Assembly (NCBI RefSeq): GCF_047511655.1
Contig: NC_133400.1
Location: 2,641,001 to 2,705,000 of the forward strand
DNA: 64,000 bases
DNA from: Castor canadensis
Taxonomy: Eukaryota; Chordata; Mammalia; Rodentia; Castoridae
Reading direction: 5' to 3'
Positions 10,901 to 20,320 of this stretch are shown here, one piece after another (position 1 is the stretch's first letter; every line of letters begins with the position of its first letter). Both the position numbers and the translations under genes were made by a program. Below the pieces are notes generated by a model. It was given only the letters and a program-made list of their open reading frames with translations, did not search any database and was not told the DNA's origin.

Positions 10901-13900
10901 TGGACTGGCCTTATTTGCAGTTGGGGTGACAGTTGGTTCTGGAGAGTCTCCGTCACATGGAAGTGTTAGGCTCAGAACCTTGGGTCATAAGAGCAGCAGC
11001 CTCCTGAGCACTGTGTGCATCCCAGACCTCCAGGGCCTGGGCTTCGCCATTGTGGCCAGTCATGCAGACTGCTCTTGGCCTTTGCCAACAGGGCCAAGCC
11101 AGACTGCAGGTGTGGCTCAGGTGTAGAGTGCCTGCCTTGTCTGTGCCTGCTTTGCAGATGTGAAGCCCATAGTTCAAATCCTGGTCCCACCAAAAACCAA
11201 ACAAACAAACAAATAAAAATAGTAAGAGCATAGGGCCCTTGAGTGGCCCCTCGGTGTCCTCAGACTTGACGTTGACACCAAGTTTACACAAATGTGACCT
11301 CAGCTTCTCCTGTGACATTTAAGATGTTCAATGTCCACTTTGTTATGCTCTAACCACGTGCACCTTCAGTGTTGGTAGCATTTTCTTGGTGTTTAGCACC
11401 TGAATGTCTGTTTTCAGGCTGCCTGCTGGATGGCTGGGGAATCACTGGGTTCACATTTCTCCTTCTGCAGAGACCTGATGGGAAACTCACTCCTCGGTGT
11501 GCCACACCCCACATTCACTAGTGCCCTGTGTGCCCAGACCCCATGGTCACTGCTGCCCCGTGTACCACACCCCACAGTCACTAGTGCCCGGTGTGCCTTG
11601 ACCTCACAGTCACTAGTGCCCTGTGTGCCCAGACTCCACGGTCACTCCTGCCCCGTGTGCCACACCCCACAGCACTGGTGCTGGCTTGTCTCTTAGGCTG
11701 GAGAATTGGAAAGGGTGAAGGCTACGCTGATCTCGAATATGCCATGATGGTGTCGATGGGAGCCGTCTGCGAGGGGACGCCTGTGGTTACCATTGTCCAC
11801 GACTGCCAGGTGCTTCCTCAAATGGGTCAGCAGGGCCACTGCCAACTGCTCCAGGGATGAGGGATGGAAGAGAGGGTCTGTCCTCATGCCATGCTATGGC
11901 AGGGTAGATTTGGGATACTTCTCTAGCCAGCTCTGCAGCTTCTGCTAGGCAATGCATAACTCTGACTGAGGCAGTCCTCTAGTCAGCTCCATTACCCCAC
12001 TTCTGTTTGGCCAGGTTGTGGACTTCCCAGAAGCACTGCTTGAGGACCACGACCTCACAGTCGACTACATCCTCACCCCAACCAGGGTCATCACCACAGG
12101 CTGCCAGCGCCCAAAGCCAGCAGGAATCATGTGGTCCAAGGTGGGTTCTTGCTGTGGCCAACTCTGGCCTCTCCTTGTGGCTCCTTGCACAGTGTCCGCT
12201 GTGTGACATGGACACTGTCTGCAGTCCAACAAGGCTATGTGTAGATTATAACCATCTGTGGAGCCTGAACAATTTATCTCCTGGGTTACATCTCCAGACC
12301 AGGGCCCAAGAATTTACTTACAAACTTTAGAGGTTCTGATAAGCAGGCAGGTTTTCAAGGTCTACATCATGGGTGGCAGAAGTGACTTCTACTTGCCAAC
12401 AGTGTTTTTTTTGTGTTTTGTTTTTTTTTGATGTAGCTGGGTTTGAACTCAGGGCTGTACACTTATAAAGCAGGCACTCTACCACTTAAGCCACACCTCT
12501 AGTCCATTTTGCTCTGTTTATTTTGAAGGTGGGGGTCTCACAAACTATTTGTCCTGGCTGGCCTTGAACTGTGACCCTCTTGATCTCAGCCTCCCAGGTA
12601 GCTAGGATGACAGTGAGCTACTGGTGCCTGGCTTGTTTCGTTCTTTAGAGTGCTCTCCTCTCAGCCCAGGCACAGCCTCCTCTGCGCGCTCTCCTTCAGT
12701 CCTCCTATAAATGCAGACAATCCTACCTCAGACCCAGGCCTCCAGGCAGAGGGAAGTGCATAGAGGGCAGGACCTTCTCGAATCCTCTGCCACTGTGACT
12801 TTTGTGCAGCACAGGTGCTGGGACATGTTGTCATTCTGCGGTAGGAGTTTGTCCCCAGAAGCTAGCCTGAAGCTCATGATGCTGTGTCTGATGGCAGACA
12901 GTCAGAACTATTGAGGAACAGTGGAGAAGCTTTGTGGCATGAGGAGAGAGACACTGAGTCAGGCAGCATGACCGTCCAGTTGTGCACCCTTCACACGCAG
13001 CATCTGTGTTTGAAAGTGCCCTTCCTCTGGGAGGAAAATCAACATCCTCTTCCAAGGATGAACATGAACCCAAATGCCTGACACATGGGCCTTGGCCCAG
13101 CAGGGCCTTTCCTGCAGGTGCCACAGCCCTCCAGGCAGTGTTGTTGTGCAAGAGCAGAGAGGAAGAAGCAGCATGTGCAACCTGGAAGTGGGTGGGTGGG
13201 TCTGTCCAAAGGCACGGGGGGGCCAGGGAGACGATGGCTGTGCCTTTCTGAAAACCAACATGTCCCTTGGTGTCTTTCTGGAGTTCAGGTTCATCTCAGA
13301 ATTTGGGTCCCTAGAAGTAGAGTCTGCCTCCCTAGACAGAGCATAAATCCTCTTCCTCCTTGAAGTCAGGAACAGGGCCCTGGGAGGTTGTGCACAGGCC
13401 TGGACCTCAGTTCTCCTGAGGCCCAGCACTTCATCAAGAGAGTCCGTTGTAGCCCAGCCTGCGTCACGAAGAGAGAGGTGCTGGGGAGTTGCCATGGTTA
13501 CATTTTATAGCTCTTAACAAGATCTGCTAGCTGAGTGTGACCATCTTTCAGAAGTCAGATCCAGCCAGGGTTCCCCCAAAGTGCCCAGCACTGGAGTTGT
13601 GAGGGCTTACTGCTGTGGAGACCCACCTTTCCACCTCTGTCAGGAACCTTCAGACTCCGTGAGGCTCAGGGCATCTTGCTTTCCGTGTTCCATTTACCTC
13701 TGCCTGGCTGGCTCTTCGTGAGGATCTTGTGACATGGGCAGCTCTTTTCCAGCCCTGACTGTTCTGTCTTGGTCTTGCTATCCATGCAGCAAAGTGAATT
13801 TTTATTGTCATTTGTCAGGAAAAAAAACCCCAAAAAACCTTTAAATTCCAGTAAAGAGTTGGGGTGGGGGTGAACAATTCAGTGCGGGGCTGTAACATGG

Positions 13901-16900
13901 TTTCAAATGAATGTTTTGGTATCCCAGCATCTCTCCCTGGTAGTCCACCTGCAGACCAGCTAGCTTTAGCTTTGGGAATCTAAGAATTTACATCCACCTT
14001 GGAGAGGTGTAAGTCCTGCAAGCTCATAGAGCAGTCGGTCCCACACAGACTAGTTTAAACAGCCTTGACCCGCCTCCAAAGTCCAGTTGGTGCCTCACGA
14101 TTTCAGAAAGAGGAGACCAGGTAGACATGAGCACATTGCTAAGCGTAGGAATTTAAGCGTAGGTTTGTCTAGAGCTGGGGACACACTCCATTCCCTGGTT
14201 TATCTGAGTACTGTCAACACTGACCCCTAGTCTTGGTGCTAGGGAGGTGTAAAATGCTCACCCCAGTGCTTGGAAGCATTAGCTTTTGTCATCCTCATTA
14301 TCACAGCAGGAGAAATCTGCCTGGATGCTGTGGCAGTGCCCCCTTCACTGAGGATGCAGGGTTCTGCAGGGGTGTACGCCCTCACATTTGGGCTCAAGGA
14401 CACAGCACTGTCGCTCGCATGGCTCGTTAGGAGGGACGTCCTCGCATGGTCACAGCATGTTCCTTGGCTTAGACACACATTGAGAACAAGGTTTGGGGAA
14501 CACAGCCCCCACTGTGAGGAACAGTCCCAGGACAGTGAGGCTCAATTTCAGATCCCAGAGTGAGCTGGTCTTGTGGCAGCACAGAGGTCAAGGTGCTCAC
14601 ATACACCGAAAGGGAAGCACTTTTTACTGAATGGTTCTCAGCAACTTCCATAGCTGCTTCCAGATAGAGCCACCTCCTGGTGTTGGAGCTCACTCTGGCA
14701 CAGGGCTGGGTGAGAGCCAAGCCCTGTTGGAGCCTTTTCCTGCCCACTGACTGTGATCACTCTGTGCAGAAGGACATCTGACATTAACAGCTGTGTTAAC
14801 AGGAGGAGACACTACCCTCAGAGAGCTGGGTGGGCTGGAGGCTTGAGTGGCGTCTGGGAGGTGGGGTGCGATTGCTGCCGGGCCTCCCCACACTCTGCTC
14901 TGAGGCCTGTGCTCGTCCTGTGCGATGACATCACCCCAGCCATTTGGAAGTGTCTACAGCATTTTCATTGATGAACGATAAGCTGTTGTCTCCTGCAGAA
15001 CTAATAATTTTTGTGGCGGGTGAGTTTAGCGTTAGAAATACTGCTGGCGTCTCTTTATCTCTTTGCCAGCAGCTGTGCAGACATCCCTCGATTCAGAACA
15101 AGAGGGGTTTAGAGATCGTCCCTCCCTTATCTCTAGACAAGTTCGGCGAGAGGCAGAAAGAAAAGTAGCTCCTCCAGAATTGCAAAAGCAGCGCGGGGCT
15201 GAGTCAAGGCTGGCGCCACGTCCTCTTCCCGGCTTGGCCCGGTGTCGTGAAGTCAGAGTGGACTTAGCGTGTATTTCCAGGGGACAGCAGAGGACGTGGT
15301 TTCTGACTAAATCTTTAAGGCGATTCCTAAGTGACCAACATCTGCACGCTTCAGTAGAGTGAGTAAGATTAGCATGTCAAAGAAAGTCCAATTTGTGTTT
15401 TTTTTTTTTAGAAAATGCAACGATTGGTTACAGAGGGCAAAAAATGTTTTCTGTTTGATTAACAAGCAGAATCTTTCATTTCACATGGCATGCTGACAAA
15501 ACGCAATAACTGTTCCTAATTGCCGGCCAGGAAAAACCGAGTAGTGCTCTGTGCACTGTCCAGAGAGTGGCCGTCCAGCTGGCTCACAGCTCCATCCACT
15601 GTGGCACCAAGACCAACCCAATCCTGCCTCAGACAGAGATGGCAAATAACAGGAGTGGTGGCAAGGCCACTGCGACTTTTCCACTTGGAACTGTGGAGGG
15701 GCAAGCCGCCCGACTCGAAGTCTTGTCGCTCCCAGTGAAAGGAGCAAGATGACTTACCAGGAAGACACATGCACACTTCCAAACCCCCTCCACGTGCCAG
15801 GCCATGGTGACGTTTCCATTTTCCTCCAGCTGACCGCTGATCCAAGATAAAGTAGCTTCATGTGATGATCACCAAGGACACTGTGGATCTTCAGCATGGG
15901 GCCTTGCACTGAGGGCCCTGCTCTAGCCAAAGGGAGCCTTCAGGCCACTGGACACACAGTGGGGGCCACGGTAACTTGAGGCAGTACTGGAGCTGTGTCA
16001 GGAGTTAAGGGCTCACTGGGAGCGTTGGCCCCAAACCTACCCCACCAGATGTCCAGGCCCTATGGCCCTGCTGTCACCCTCTGAGTAGGTCCATCAGCCT
16101 CTCCAGATAACCCGTGTTCACAGCTTTCTCTCACTGTAATTGCTATTTTAAATACCAGATCACCAACTTAATGAAATCCCTGAAAACTGGATTGGGACTG
16201 GTTCCAGTCTGTGGTTAAGCGTTTTCGAGGACCACAGAAGGTAGAGGGGCCGGGGCGGACTTGGGTCAGCTGTGCATCCTCACCCTGGGGCTTCCTCGAC
16301 GCTGGCCTGAGTCTAGGCTCCTTCCAGGGGTTGCTCCTAGGCCTGGCCAGGGATCACATGGGGGAAGCTGCTTTAGATTAGGAAAGCGTGATCTGGATGG
16401 ACGTGTCTGGGGCATGGATATGACTTTAGCTTTGTTTCTTTTGAGTCCCAACAATGGAAATGTTAGAAGAAAAAGTCCTACAGCAGCAAGAGGCCATTTG
16501 CCATTTGGAAGGCAAAGCAGTGCCCACCAGGGAGCCAGAGCAGGGTCCAGCGACAGATGGCTCTGACTGAAGGAGAGTCTGGTTGTGAAGCGGATTGGTT
16601 GGTGCTGAGTGCTGGGGACAGAACCAGGGAGAATGGGGCAGAACTGGGGGAAACAGGACAGAACCAGGGAAGACAGACAAAGGGTGAAGACCTGTAACCT
16701 GTGAGGCAGTGCTTGCCTGCTTGAGGCATTTGTGTTTCTGAAGTCTGGTCTAATGCATTGACTCGTGGCCTGGGGCCTGAACTCCTCTTGTACTTGGGAT
16801 GTCCATGGAGAGGCTTTGGGGACCCTGGAGATTGTGCACTGAACTGTGGGTGAGTAGGTCTCGGAAGGGAGCCCAGCTTCCCACAAAGGAGAAGAGCCAT

Positions 16901-17379
16901 GGCTCTAGTTGTGTGTCCTAAGCATTAGCACAACATTGACATTGATGAAACCATGTAGTTTCATAGAAAAATTTATAACTGGCTGTCTCACGTGCTGATC
17001 TGTGTTTAGATGTCTGCACTTCGTGGGAGTCCTGGGTTGGAGCAGGGCTGGCCTCTGTAACTGCTTTGTGGTTCAAAGAGATAAAAAGCATCTCGAAGAG
17101 TGAGAATTATCAAAAGGAACAGAACAGAGTCTGTGGGCTGCTCTGTCCCAGGCACTGCTGCTCACGCTCAGGCAGCACGCATGCAAACTGTCCCTGGTGG
17201 GACTGTCTTTCCCGAGTGCATGTGGCAGATGCCCCGGGTGTGACTGACCCTTCAGACCTGTGATGTCAGCTGGAACTGCTTTACTGTTTCAGATCACCCG
17301 TGAGATGCTTGAGAAAATGCCAATACTCAGACGTCTCCGTGACCGAGAGCGGAGGGCTGGGAAGGATGTCACCCTTTGA
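4824..17379 (+). CDS. MTHFSD: MTHFSD gene (methenyltetrahydrofolate synthetase domain-containing), eight coding exon positions, RRM lost
   Basis: Joining 4824-4839, 6888-6991, 8964-9077 (or 8818-8931), 9967-10080, 10357-10447, 11697-11809, 12015-12140 and 17293-17379 gives a continuous 254-residue frame. All junctions are GT-AG and phases fit (1,0,0,0,1,0,0). It matches mammalian MTHFSD from [14 protein letters not shown] onward. Residues 1 to about 226 form the 5-formyltetrahydrofolate cyclo-ligase-like fold: VHHRIPNFK (32-40), [11 protein letters not shown]-type segment ([11 protein letters not shown], 80-90), PPPGATKD (101-108), [10 protein letters not shown] (about 151-160; in true MTHFS enzymes this loop is GxGxGYYD), and [11 protein letters not shown] near 200-210. 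Known family members also carry a C-terminal RRM and bind RNA. Here a TGA at 17377 ends the protein before that domain. Enzymatic activity of the family is unproven. The gene converges on FOXF1, as in human. Confidence 0.93.
6430..6640 (+). repeat. Eroded L1 3' fragment
   Basis: Segments such as 'AACCAGCCAATTGCCCATGA', 'CCATGGGACTGCAAAAACAA' and 'TGAGCAAGCTTTTATATGCC' follow, in order, the pattern of old L1 3' sequence (AACCC-AAATGCCCATCA, then TATGCAGC, then TGAGGAAGCTCTTTATG). It lies in MTHFSD intron 1. Confidence 0.45.
6888..6991 (+). CDS. MTHFSD: MTHFSD coding exon 2
   Basis: The acceptor CCATAG precedes it and the donor GTACTG follows. Residues 6-40 include [16 protein letters not shown] and the conserved [13 protein letters not shown], a hallmark of the N-terminal part of the cyclo-ligase-like domain. 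It completes the split Gly codon from exon 1 and ends in phase 0. Confidence 0.95.
7713..8562 (-). mobile_element. 5'-truncated LINE-1 (3' end) in MTHFSD intron 2, antisense to the gene
   Basis: A long T-run (from about 7722) marks the A-tail of a minus-strand element. The body up to about 8549 holds the end of L1 ORF2; the minus strand translates to [18 protein letters not shown] and [17 protein letters not shown], both L1 reverse-transcriptase C-terminal signatures. The direct repeat CACAGGTATGTTT at 7713-7725 and 8550-8562 is the target-site duplication. The element is about 0.83 kb, so most of a full L1 is missing and it cannot move by itself. The intact duplication suggests a fairly recent insertion. 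Confidence 0.88.
8818..8931 (+). CDS. MTHFSD: MTHFSD alternative coding exon 3a
   Basis: The acceptor TTTGAACAG precedes a 114-nt open segment and the strong donor GTAAGT follows at 8932. It encodes 38 residues beginning [15 protein letters not shown] and continuing [11 protein letters not shown]. Phase is 0 at both ends, so it can join exon 2 to exon 4 without changing the frame. It aligns without gaps to exon 3b (13 of 38 identical), and its VNPDAPQ motif resembles what I remember of bacterial and invertebrate relatives. It therefore looks like a paralogous, alternatively used exon 3. Its use in transcripts is inferred. Confidence 0.75.
8964..9077 (+). CDS. MTHFSD: MTHFSD coding exon 3b (the form matching the human reference protein as remembered)
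   Basis: A pyrimidine-rich tract and AACTAG acceptor precede it and the donor GTAATC follows at 9078. The 114 nt encode [18 protein letters not shown] and then [11 protein letters not shown], nearly the same as the human segment. Phase is 0 at both ends. It begins only 32 nt after exon 3a ends, so an intron between the two is too short for normal mammalian splicing. Confidence 0.92.
9383..9515 (-). repeat. ID-type SINE monomer with 17-nt target-site duplications (MTHFSD intron 3)
   Basis: CTCCCCCAGGTTTGATT is at 9383-9399 and 9499-9515. Between them, on the minus strand, is a tRNA-like unit containing GGTGGAGCACCTGCCTAGCA and a B-box like GGGTTCAAACTCC, then an A-rich end. Confidence 0.85.
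9967..10080 (+). CDS. MTHFSD: MTHFSD coding exon 4
   Basis: The acceptor TTGAAAG precedes it and the donor GTGAGT follows. It encodes [18 protein letters not shown] and then [17 protein letters not shown], among the most conserved parts of the protein. The exon is phase 0 at both ends and, like 3a and 3b, is exactly 114 nt. Confidence 0.95.
10357..10447 (+). CDS. MTHFSD: MTHFSD coding exon 5
   Basis: The acceptor CCCTTTGTAG precedes it and the donor GTAAGA follows. It encodes [17 protein letters not shown] and then [13 protein letters not shown] plus one base of Gly147. This is the central sheet region of the cyclo-ligase-like fold, with IVIGSVAVS matching the remembered human VVVGSVAVS. Confidence 0.95.
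10507..10715 (-). repeat. B1-dID-like SINE, minus orientation
   Basis: The + strand shows the inverted tRNA-like half (GGGTTTGAACTCAGGGCTTC, then GGTGCTCTACTGCTTGAACC) followed by the inverted B1-like half ending AGGATTACAGGCGTGAGCCA. It lies in MTHFSD intron 5. Confidence 0.85.
11104..11222 (+). repeat. tRNA-type SINE half, plus orientation
   Basis: It begins with a CAGGTGTGGCTCAGGTGTAG A-box region, contains a diverged B-box (AGTTCAAATCCTGGTCC) and ends in an A-rich AAACAAACAAACAAATAAAA tail. It lies in MTHFSD intron 5. Confidence 0.7.
11497..11682. repeat. 31-bp minisatellite next to the exon 6 acceptor
   Basis: There are about six imperfect units of roughly 31 nt. Each begins GTGTGCC or GTGTACC, continues CACACCCCACAGTCACTAGT or CAGACCCCATGGTCACTGCT, and ends GCCCT, GCCCC or GCCCG. 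The array stops about 14 nt before the MTHFSD exon 6 splice acceptor. Confidence 0.85.
11697..11809 (+). CDS. MTHFSD: MTHFSD coding exon 6
   Basis: The acceptor TGTCTCTTAG precedes it and the donor GTGCTT follows, a weaker site than the others. It completes Gly147 and encodes [17 protein letters not shown] and then [11 protein letters not shown]. The [10 protein letters not shown] loop stands where true MTHFS enzymes have GxGxGYYD. Confidence 0.95.
12015..12140 (+). CDS. MTHFSD: MTHFSD coding exon 7
   Basis: The acceptor TTTGGCCAG precedes it and the donor GTGGGT follows. It encodes [19 protein letters not shown] and then [16 protein letters not shown], the end of the cyclo-ligase-like domain. 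Both ends are phase 0. Confidence 0.95.
12407..12635 (-). repeat. B1-dID-like SINE, minus orientation
   Basis: A T-rich run is followed by the inverted tRNA-like half (GGGTTTGAACTCAGGGCTGT, then GGCACTCTACCACTTAAGCC) and the inverted B1 half (CTGGCTGGCCTTGAACTGTG, then GTAGCTAGGATGACAGTGAG). It lies in MTHFSD intron 7. Confidence 0.85.
14990..15480. promoter_or_regulatory. Candidate conserved element in MTHFSD intron 7
   Basis: This unique sequence has no recognised repeat and unusual composition for its surroundings: an A/T-rich homeodomain-like CTAATAATTTTTG, two GATA-like TTATCTCT sites, CpGs and an E-box CAGCTG. It is flanked by ordinary intronic DNA. The call rests on appearance only. 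Confidence 0.25.
17293..17379 (+). CDS. MTHFSD: MTHFSD coding exon 8, ending early
   Basis: The acceptor CTGTTTCAG precedes it. It encodes [19 protein letters not shown] and then RRAGKDVTL, matching the remembered human ISLEMMEKIPILRSLRARE and QQAGKDVTL. Where the human protein continues with Gln-Gly-Glu, the next codon here is TGA (17377-17379). This makes a 254-residue protein compared with about 383 in human. Because the stop lies in the last exon, the mRNA would probably escape nonsense-mediated decay. Confidence 0.85.
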   Translation: MTREMLEKMPILRRLRDRERRAGKDVTL

Positions 17380-17764
17380 GCTGAGCCCTGGCCCCTTCTG
17401 GAACCTGGCTGCCGGCACCCAGATCCCCCAAGCACTGCCAGGAGACCCCAGAACACACCATGGTCAGGGGCAGGTTCTCTGGGAGCAGCCTGTGGCCCCC
17501 TGCAGGGGGAGGACGCCCTGCTGACTGCCACTGTGTGTGTGTGTAACCTCCCCCACGATGCCCGCGTTGGGGACCTAAGGCAAGCCCTCCGAGAGCGCCA
17601 GCCTATGCCGCCGCGGCTCCTCTGGCCGGGGGGCTTGGTGCAGGGCTGTCCTGCACTACCCAGACCCAGCTGCAGCCCAGCAGCCCACCTCCTGCTTGCA
17701 GGGCCTGCACCTGGGTGCCAACACCTTGAGGGTGGCACTGGGCCAGCAGCAGAGGGACACGTGA
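17380..17764 (+). pseudogene. MTHFSD: Decayed MTHFSD linker and RRM-coding sequence
   Basis: After the TGA, the same frame still shows a linker (LEPGC near the start) and the beginning of the RRM, VCVCNLPHDARVGDLRQALRE, where VCVCNL stands for the RNP2 motif VYVGNL. Near 17620-17645 the homology moves to another frame, which reads AVLHYPDPAAAQQ and later LQGLHLGANTLRVALGQQQR before a TGA at 17762. The human C-terminus is recognisably the same (AFLHYPD, then LRVALARQQRDK). Two independent lesions, a nonsense change and a frame shift, therefore break the RRM. It is now 3' UTR. Confidence 0.8.
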
Positions 17765-18614
17765 CCTAGTGGGCCACCCAGCAGCACAGCTGCACTGGAG
17801 ATGTGCCCTCTCTATGGTCGGCACATTTCTGATGTGTGACAACCTTTGCTACTCACCCTGTGGAATTCGGGAGGCTGGGTGGCAGGACATGGTGGACCTG
17901 TTTCTGTGTGAGGTGCTCGGTTCGGTCTCCCAGCTTGCTAGGCAGCCACAGCTTAGTGATGCCGCCAGTGAGGAATACACCTCGTGGCACCCAGGATGCT
18001 GAGAGCTGATTCTCTCCCGTTCTGTTCTGGGCTTTGGGCTGGGCGACAGTGTTTCCTCTGGAGCACAGGGTGAAGGGACTGAGTGAGCAAGGGAGCGCAT
18101 GGTGGTGAGTGGTGATGTGATTTAGGACTTAGGAGCTTGGGGTGAGAGGAGGCGATGGGCAGATGAGGGATCCTACCTAGAGAGGCTGTGGCAGGGAAGG
18201 GAGGTGGGCAAAGACAGGAATGGGGGACCCTTGGCCAGGCATGACAGGAGGGGGTGCTGTGTTCACAAAGTCCAAGGAGTTCAGTCCCTGGGTAGAAACT
18301 GCTTGTCATGACCCACCGTGGGGTGCTGGCAGACAGGAGCCTGCCCACTCCTACAGGGAGGCAGGGCTTTGTCGTAGAGGGGCTAGCCCACAAAGTCACA
18401 CAGCCGCTCACACTTCCTGCGCCCAGTTCCTGGCTTCTAGGCTGTGGTGCCAACTGCAGTGACCAACTCGGCTCTCTGAGGCACTGCAGCAATTGGTACC
18501 AGGAGCAGAAATCCTCCAGGTGTGCGTGTGGGGAAGGGTGGGTCTTTTCAGCATGGCGGCCTCAGGAGGGTAGGCCCTGGGCCTCCCTCGAGGGGGTGTT
18601 TTCTCATTGCTTCA

Positions 18615-18620
18615 AATAAA
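18615..18620 (+). terminator. MTHFSD: Candidate MTHFSD poly(A) signal
   Basis: AATAAA lies about 1.24 kb after the TGA and is the first canonical signal seen downstream on the gene strand. G/T-rich sequence (GGTGTGTCCT) follows within 25-35 nt. Confidence 0.5.
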
Positions 18621-20114
18621 ATGCTGTGGAGACTCAGAGAGGTGTGTCCTTAGGCAGGCTCACTCACTCAGTGCCGTCCTCAACCTCTTTTCTGACTCTC
18701 ATGAGTGGGTGAGGGGGAGACATGGCAGGCATGCCCACTGCCCTGGCCCGGCCTCACTCTCCCCTGACCCCTTGTCCATCGCTCTGTGCCCCAGAGCGGC
18801 CACCCAGTCACTGCATGCTGCCCACTTCACGTGGTGCCCCTTCTCACTGTTGATGTGCTCCTGTCAGCAGGGCAGAGTCAGCTTCCTGTCCCCACCCTAC
18901 TGACAGGATCCTGACCTGGACTTGGCTGAGTCTGACGCCCACTCCATCTCAGACTGATGGGTATACAGGTCAACAAATGGTCACTCATGTCAGCCAGGTG
19001 GCATGAGGTTGTGTCACTTGCAGCCAGAATGATCCGGATATATTGAAATAAATATAGATAATCTGAATCTGTTCACCATTATTATACCTGTGGAAAATTG
19101 TATAAGAAAAACTAAAAAAAAAAAAAACAGTGCCTGAAATACAAATACCCCAATGGATCTGCCTGTGGCCCACTTACTGTCTATCCTGCCTCGGGAGGCC
19201 CACGAGGGTCAGGTCGCTAGGCTACCGTGGGGAGCACAGATGATAAAACAGGAGCTCTGGACACAGCTACCCGTCCTTGAGGCTCTTGTCTGCTTATTGA
19301 CATTGCAGCCGTGTAATTCATAGGATGACCACAGGGAGAATGAGAATGACGGACAATGACCACTTGAGAGGTGCTGAGACCGTGAGGACCCCGTAGGTAG
19401 AGCTGCAGGGTGTGGGCTTCTCCCTGGCATCTCCCACGTGCCATGCAGCTTTGCAGTGGTGAGAAGACTCATGCAGAATGTGGCCGTACAGTTTCCTAAA
19501 GCCCCTGCCACTCTGCCATGACAATCGCCGGGCGCTGAGGGCTGGAGTCTGGCCTTGCTGGTCTGCCCAGCCCTGTGCCGAAGTCAGGAGGCCCAGCCAA
19601 GCTTTAGCCTCCTCACAGAGCCCTGGCTCCTCACCAGTTCTGGGTTCTGTGTATCCTGTCAGGTCCGCTAGTCACTACCATTTCGATGCTTTCTGTCTGT
19701 AGGAGTAAATTTATCCATTCTGAGAAACACGAAGGAGTTCCAGCCTTGCCCTTGCTGGTTTGTTTCCGGTCTGTCTTCTGGGGTTCACAACAGAAGCTTC
19801 AGGAAGAAATAGACCGGGCTCTGGCAGCAATCCTGCCACTGTTTGGCAGGGCAAGTGTGAGATGGCAGGTGCTCAGTCTCTCTGAACTCCTGATTTGCAA
19901 GATTGTAAAGCGCCTGCCTGGAGACAGAGGATGCCTGGAAGATTAAGCCACGTTGATCTGTCCTGAAACCCACGCTTGAAGGGGTGGAGCTGCAAAGTAT
20001 GGAACAATGAGGGAGTTAAATTTTTGCTTCAGCAGATAGCCAGGATGTGATACATGCAAATCCAGGACTTTCCACACAGAGTCTATAACTAGAGCTCTAA
20101 AAAAAGCAATACTG

Positions 20115-20320
20115 AGGCCATGGGATGCAGACCTGGGGTCCCAGACTCTCAGGGTCCTAGCTACTTGAGGCAGGAGTCTTGACCAGCCCGGACAAAAATG
20201 CAAAACCCTCTCTAAAAACAAAGGACTGGGGCAAGGCTGAAGTGCTAGAGTCCACCTAGCAAGCACAAGGCCCTGAGTTCAAATCCCAGGACCACACACA
20301 AAATAAACCATAGCAACAAA
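20115..20320 (+). repeat. B1-dID-like SINE, plus orientation
   Basis: A 7SL/B1-like half (GGTCCTAGCTACTTGAGGCA, then GACCAGCCCGGAC) is followed by a tRNA-like half (AGCACAAGGCCCTGAGTTCA) and an A-rich end (CACACAAAATAAACC). Confidence 0.75.

Noticed and set aside
17289-17738. 149-codon minus-strand frame opposite MTHFSD exon 8
   Set aside because: It is antisense to the decayed RRM exon, with no homology recognised.
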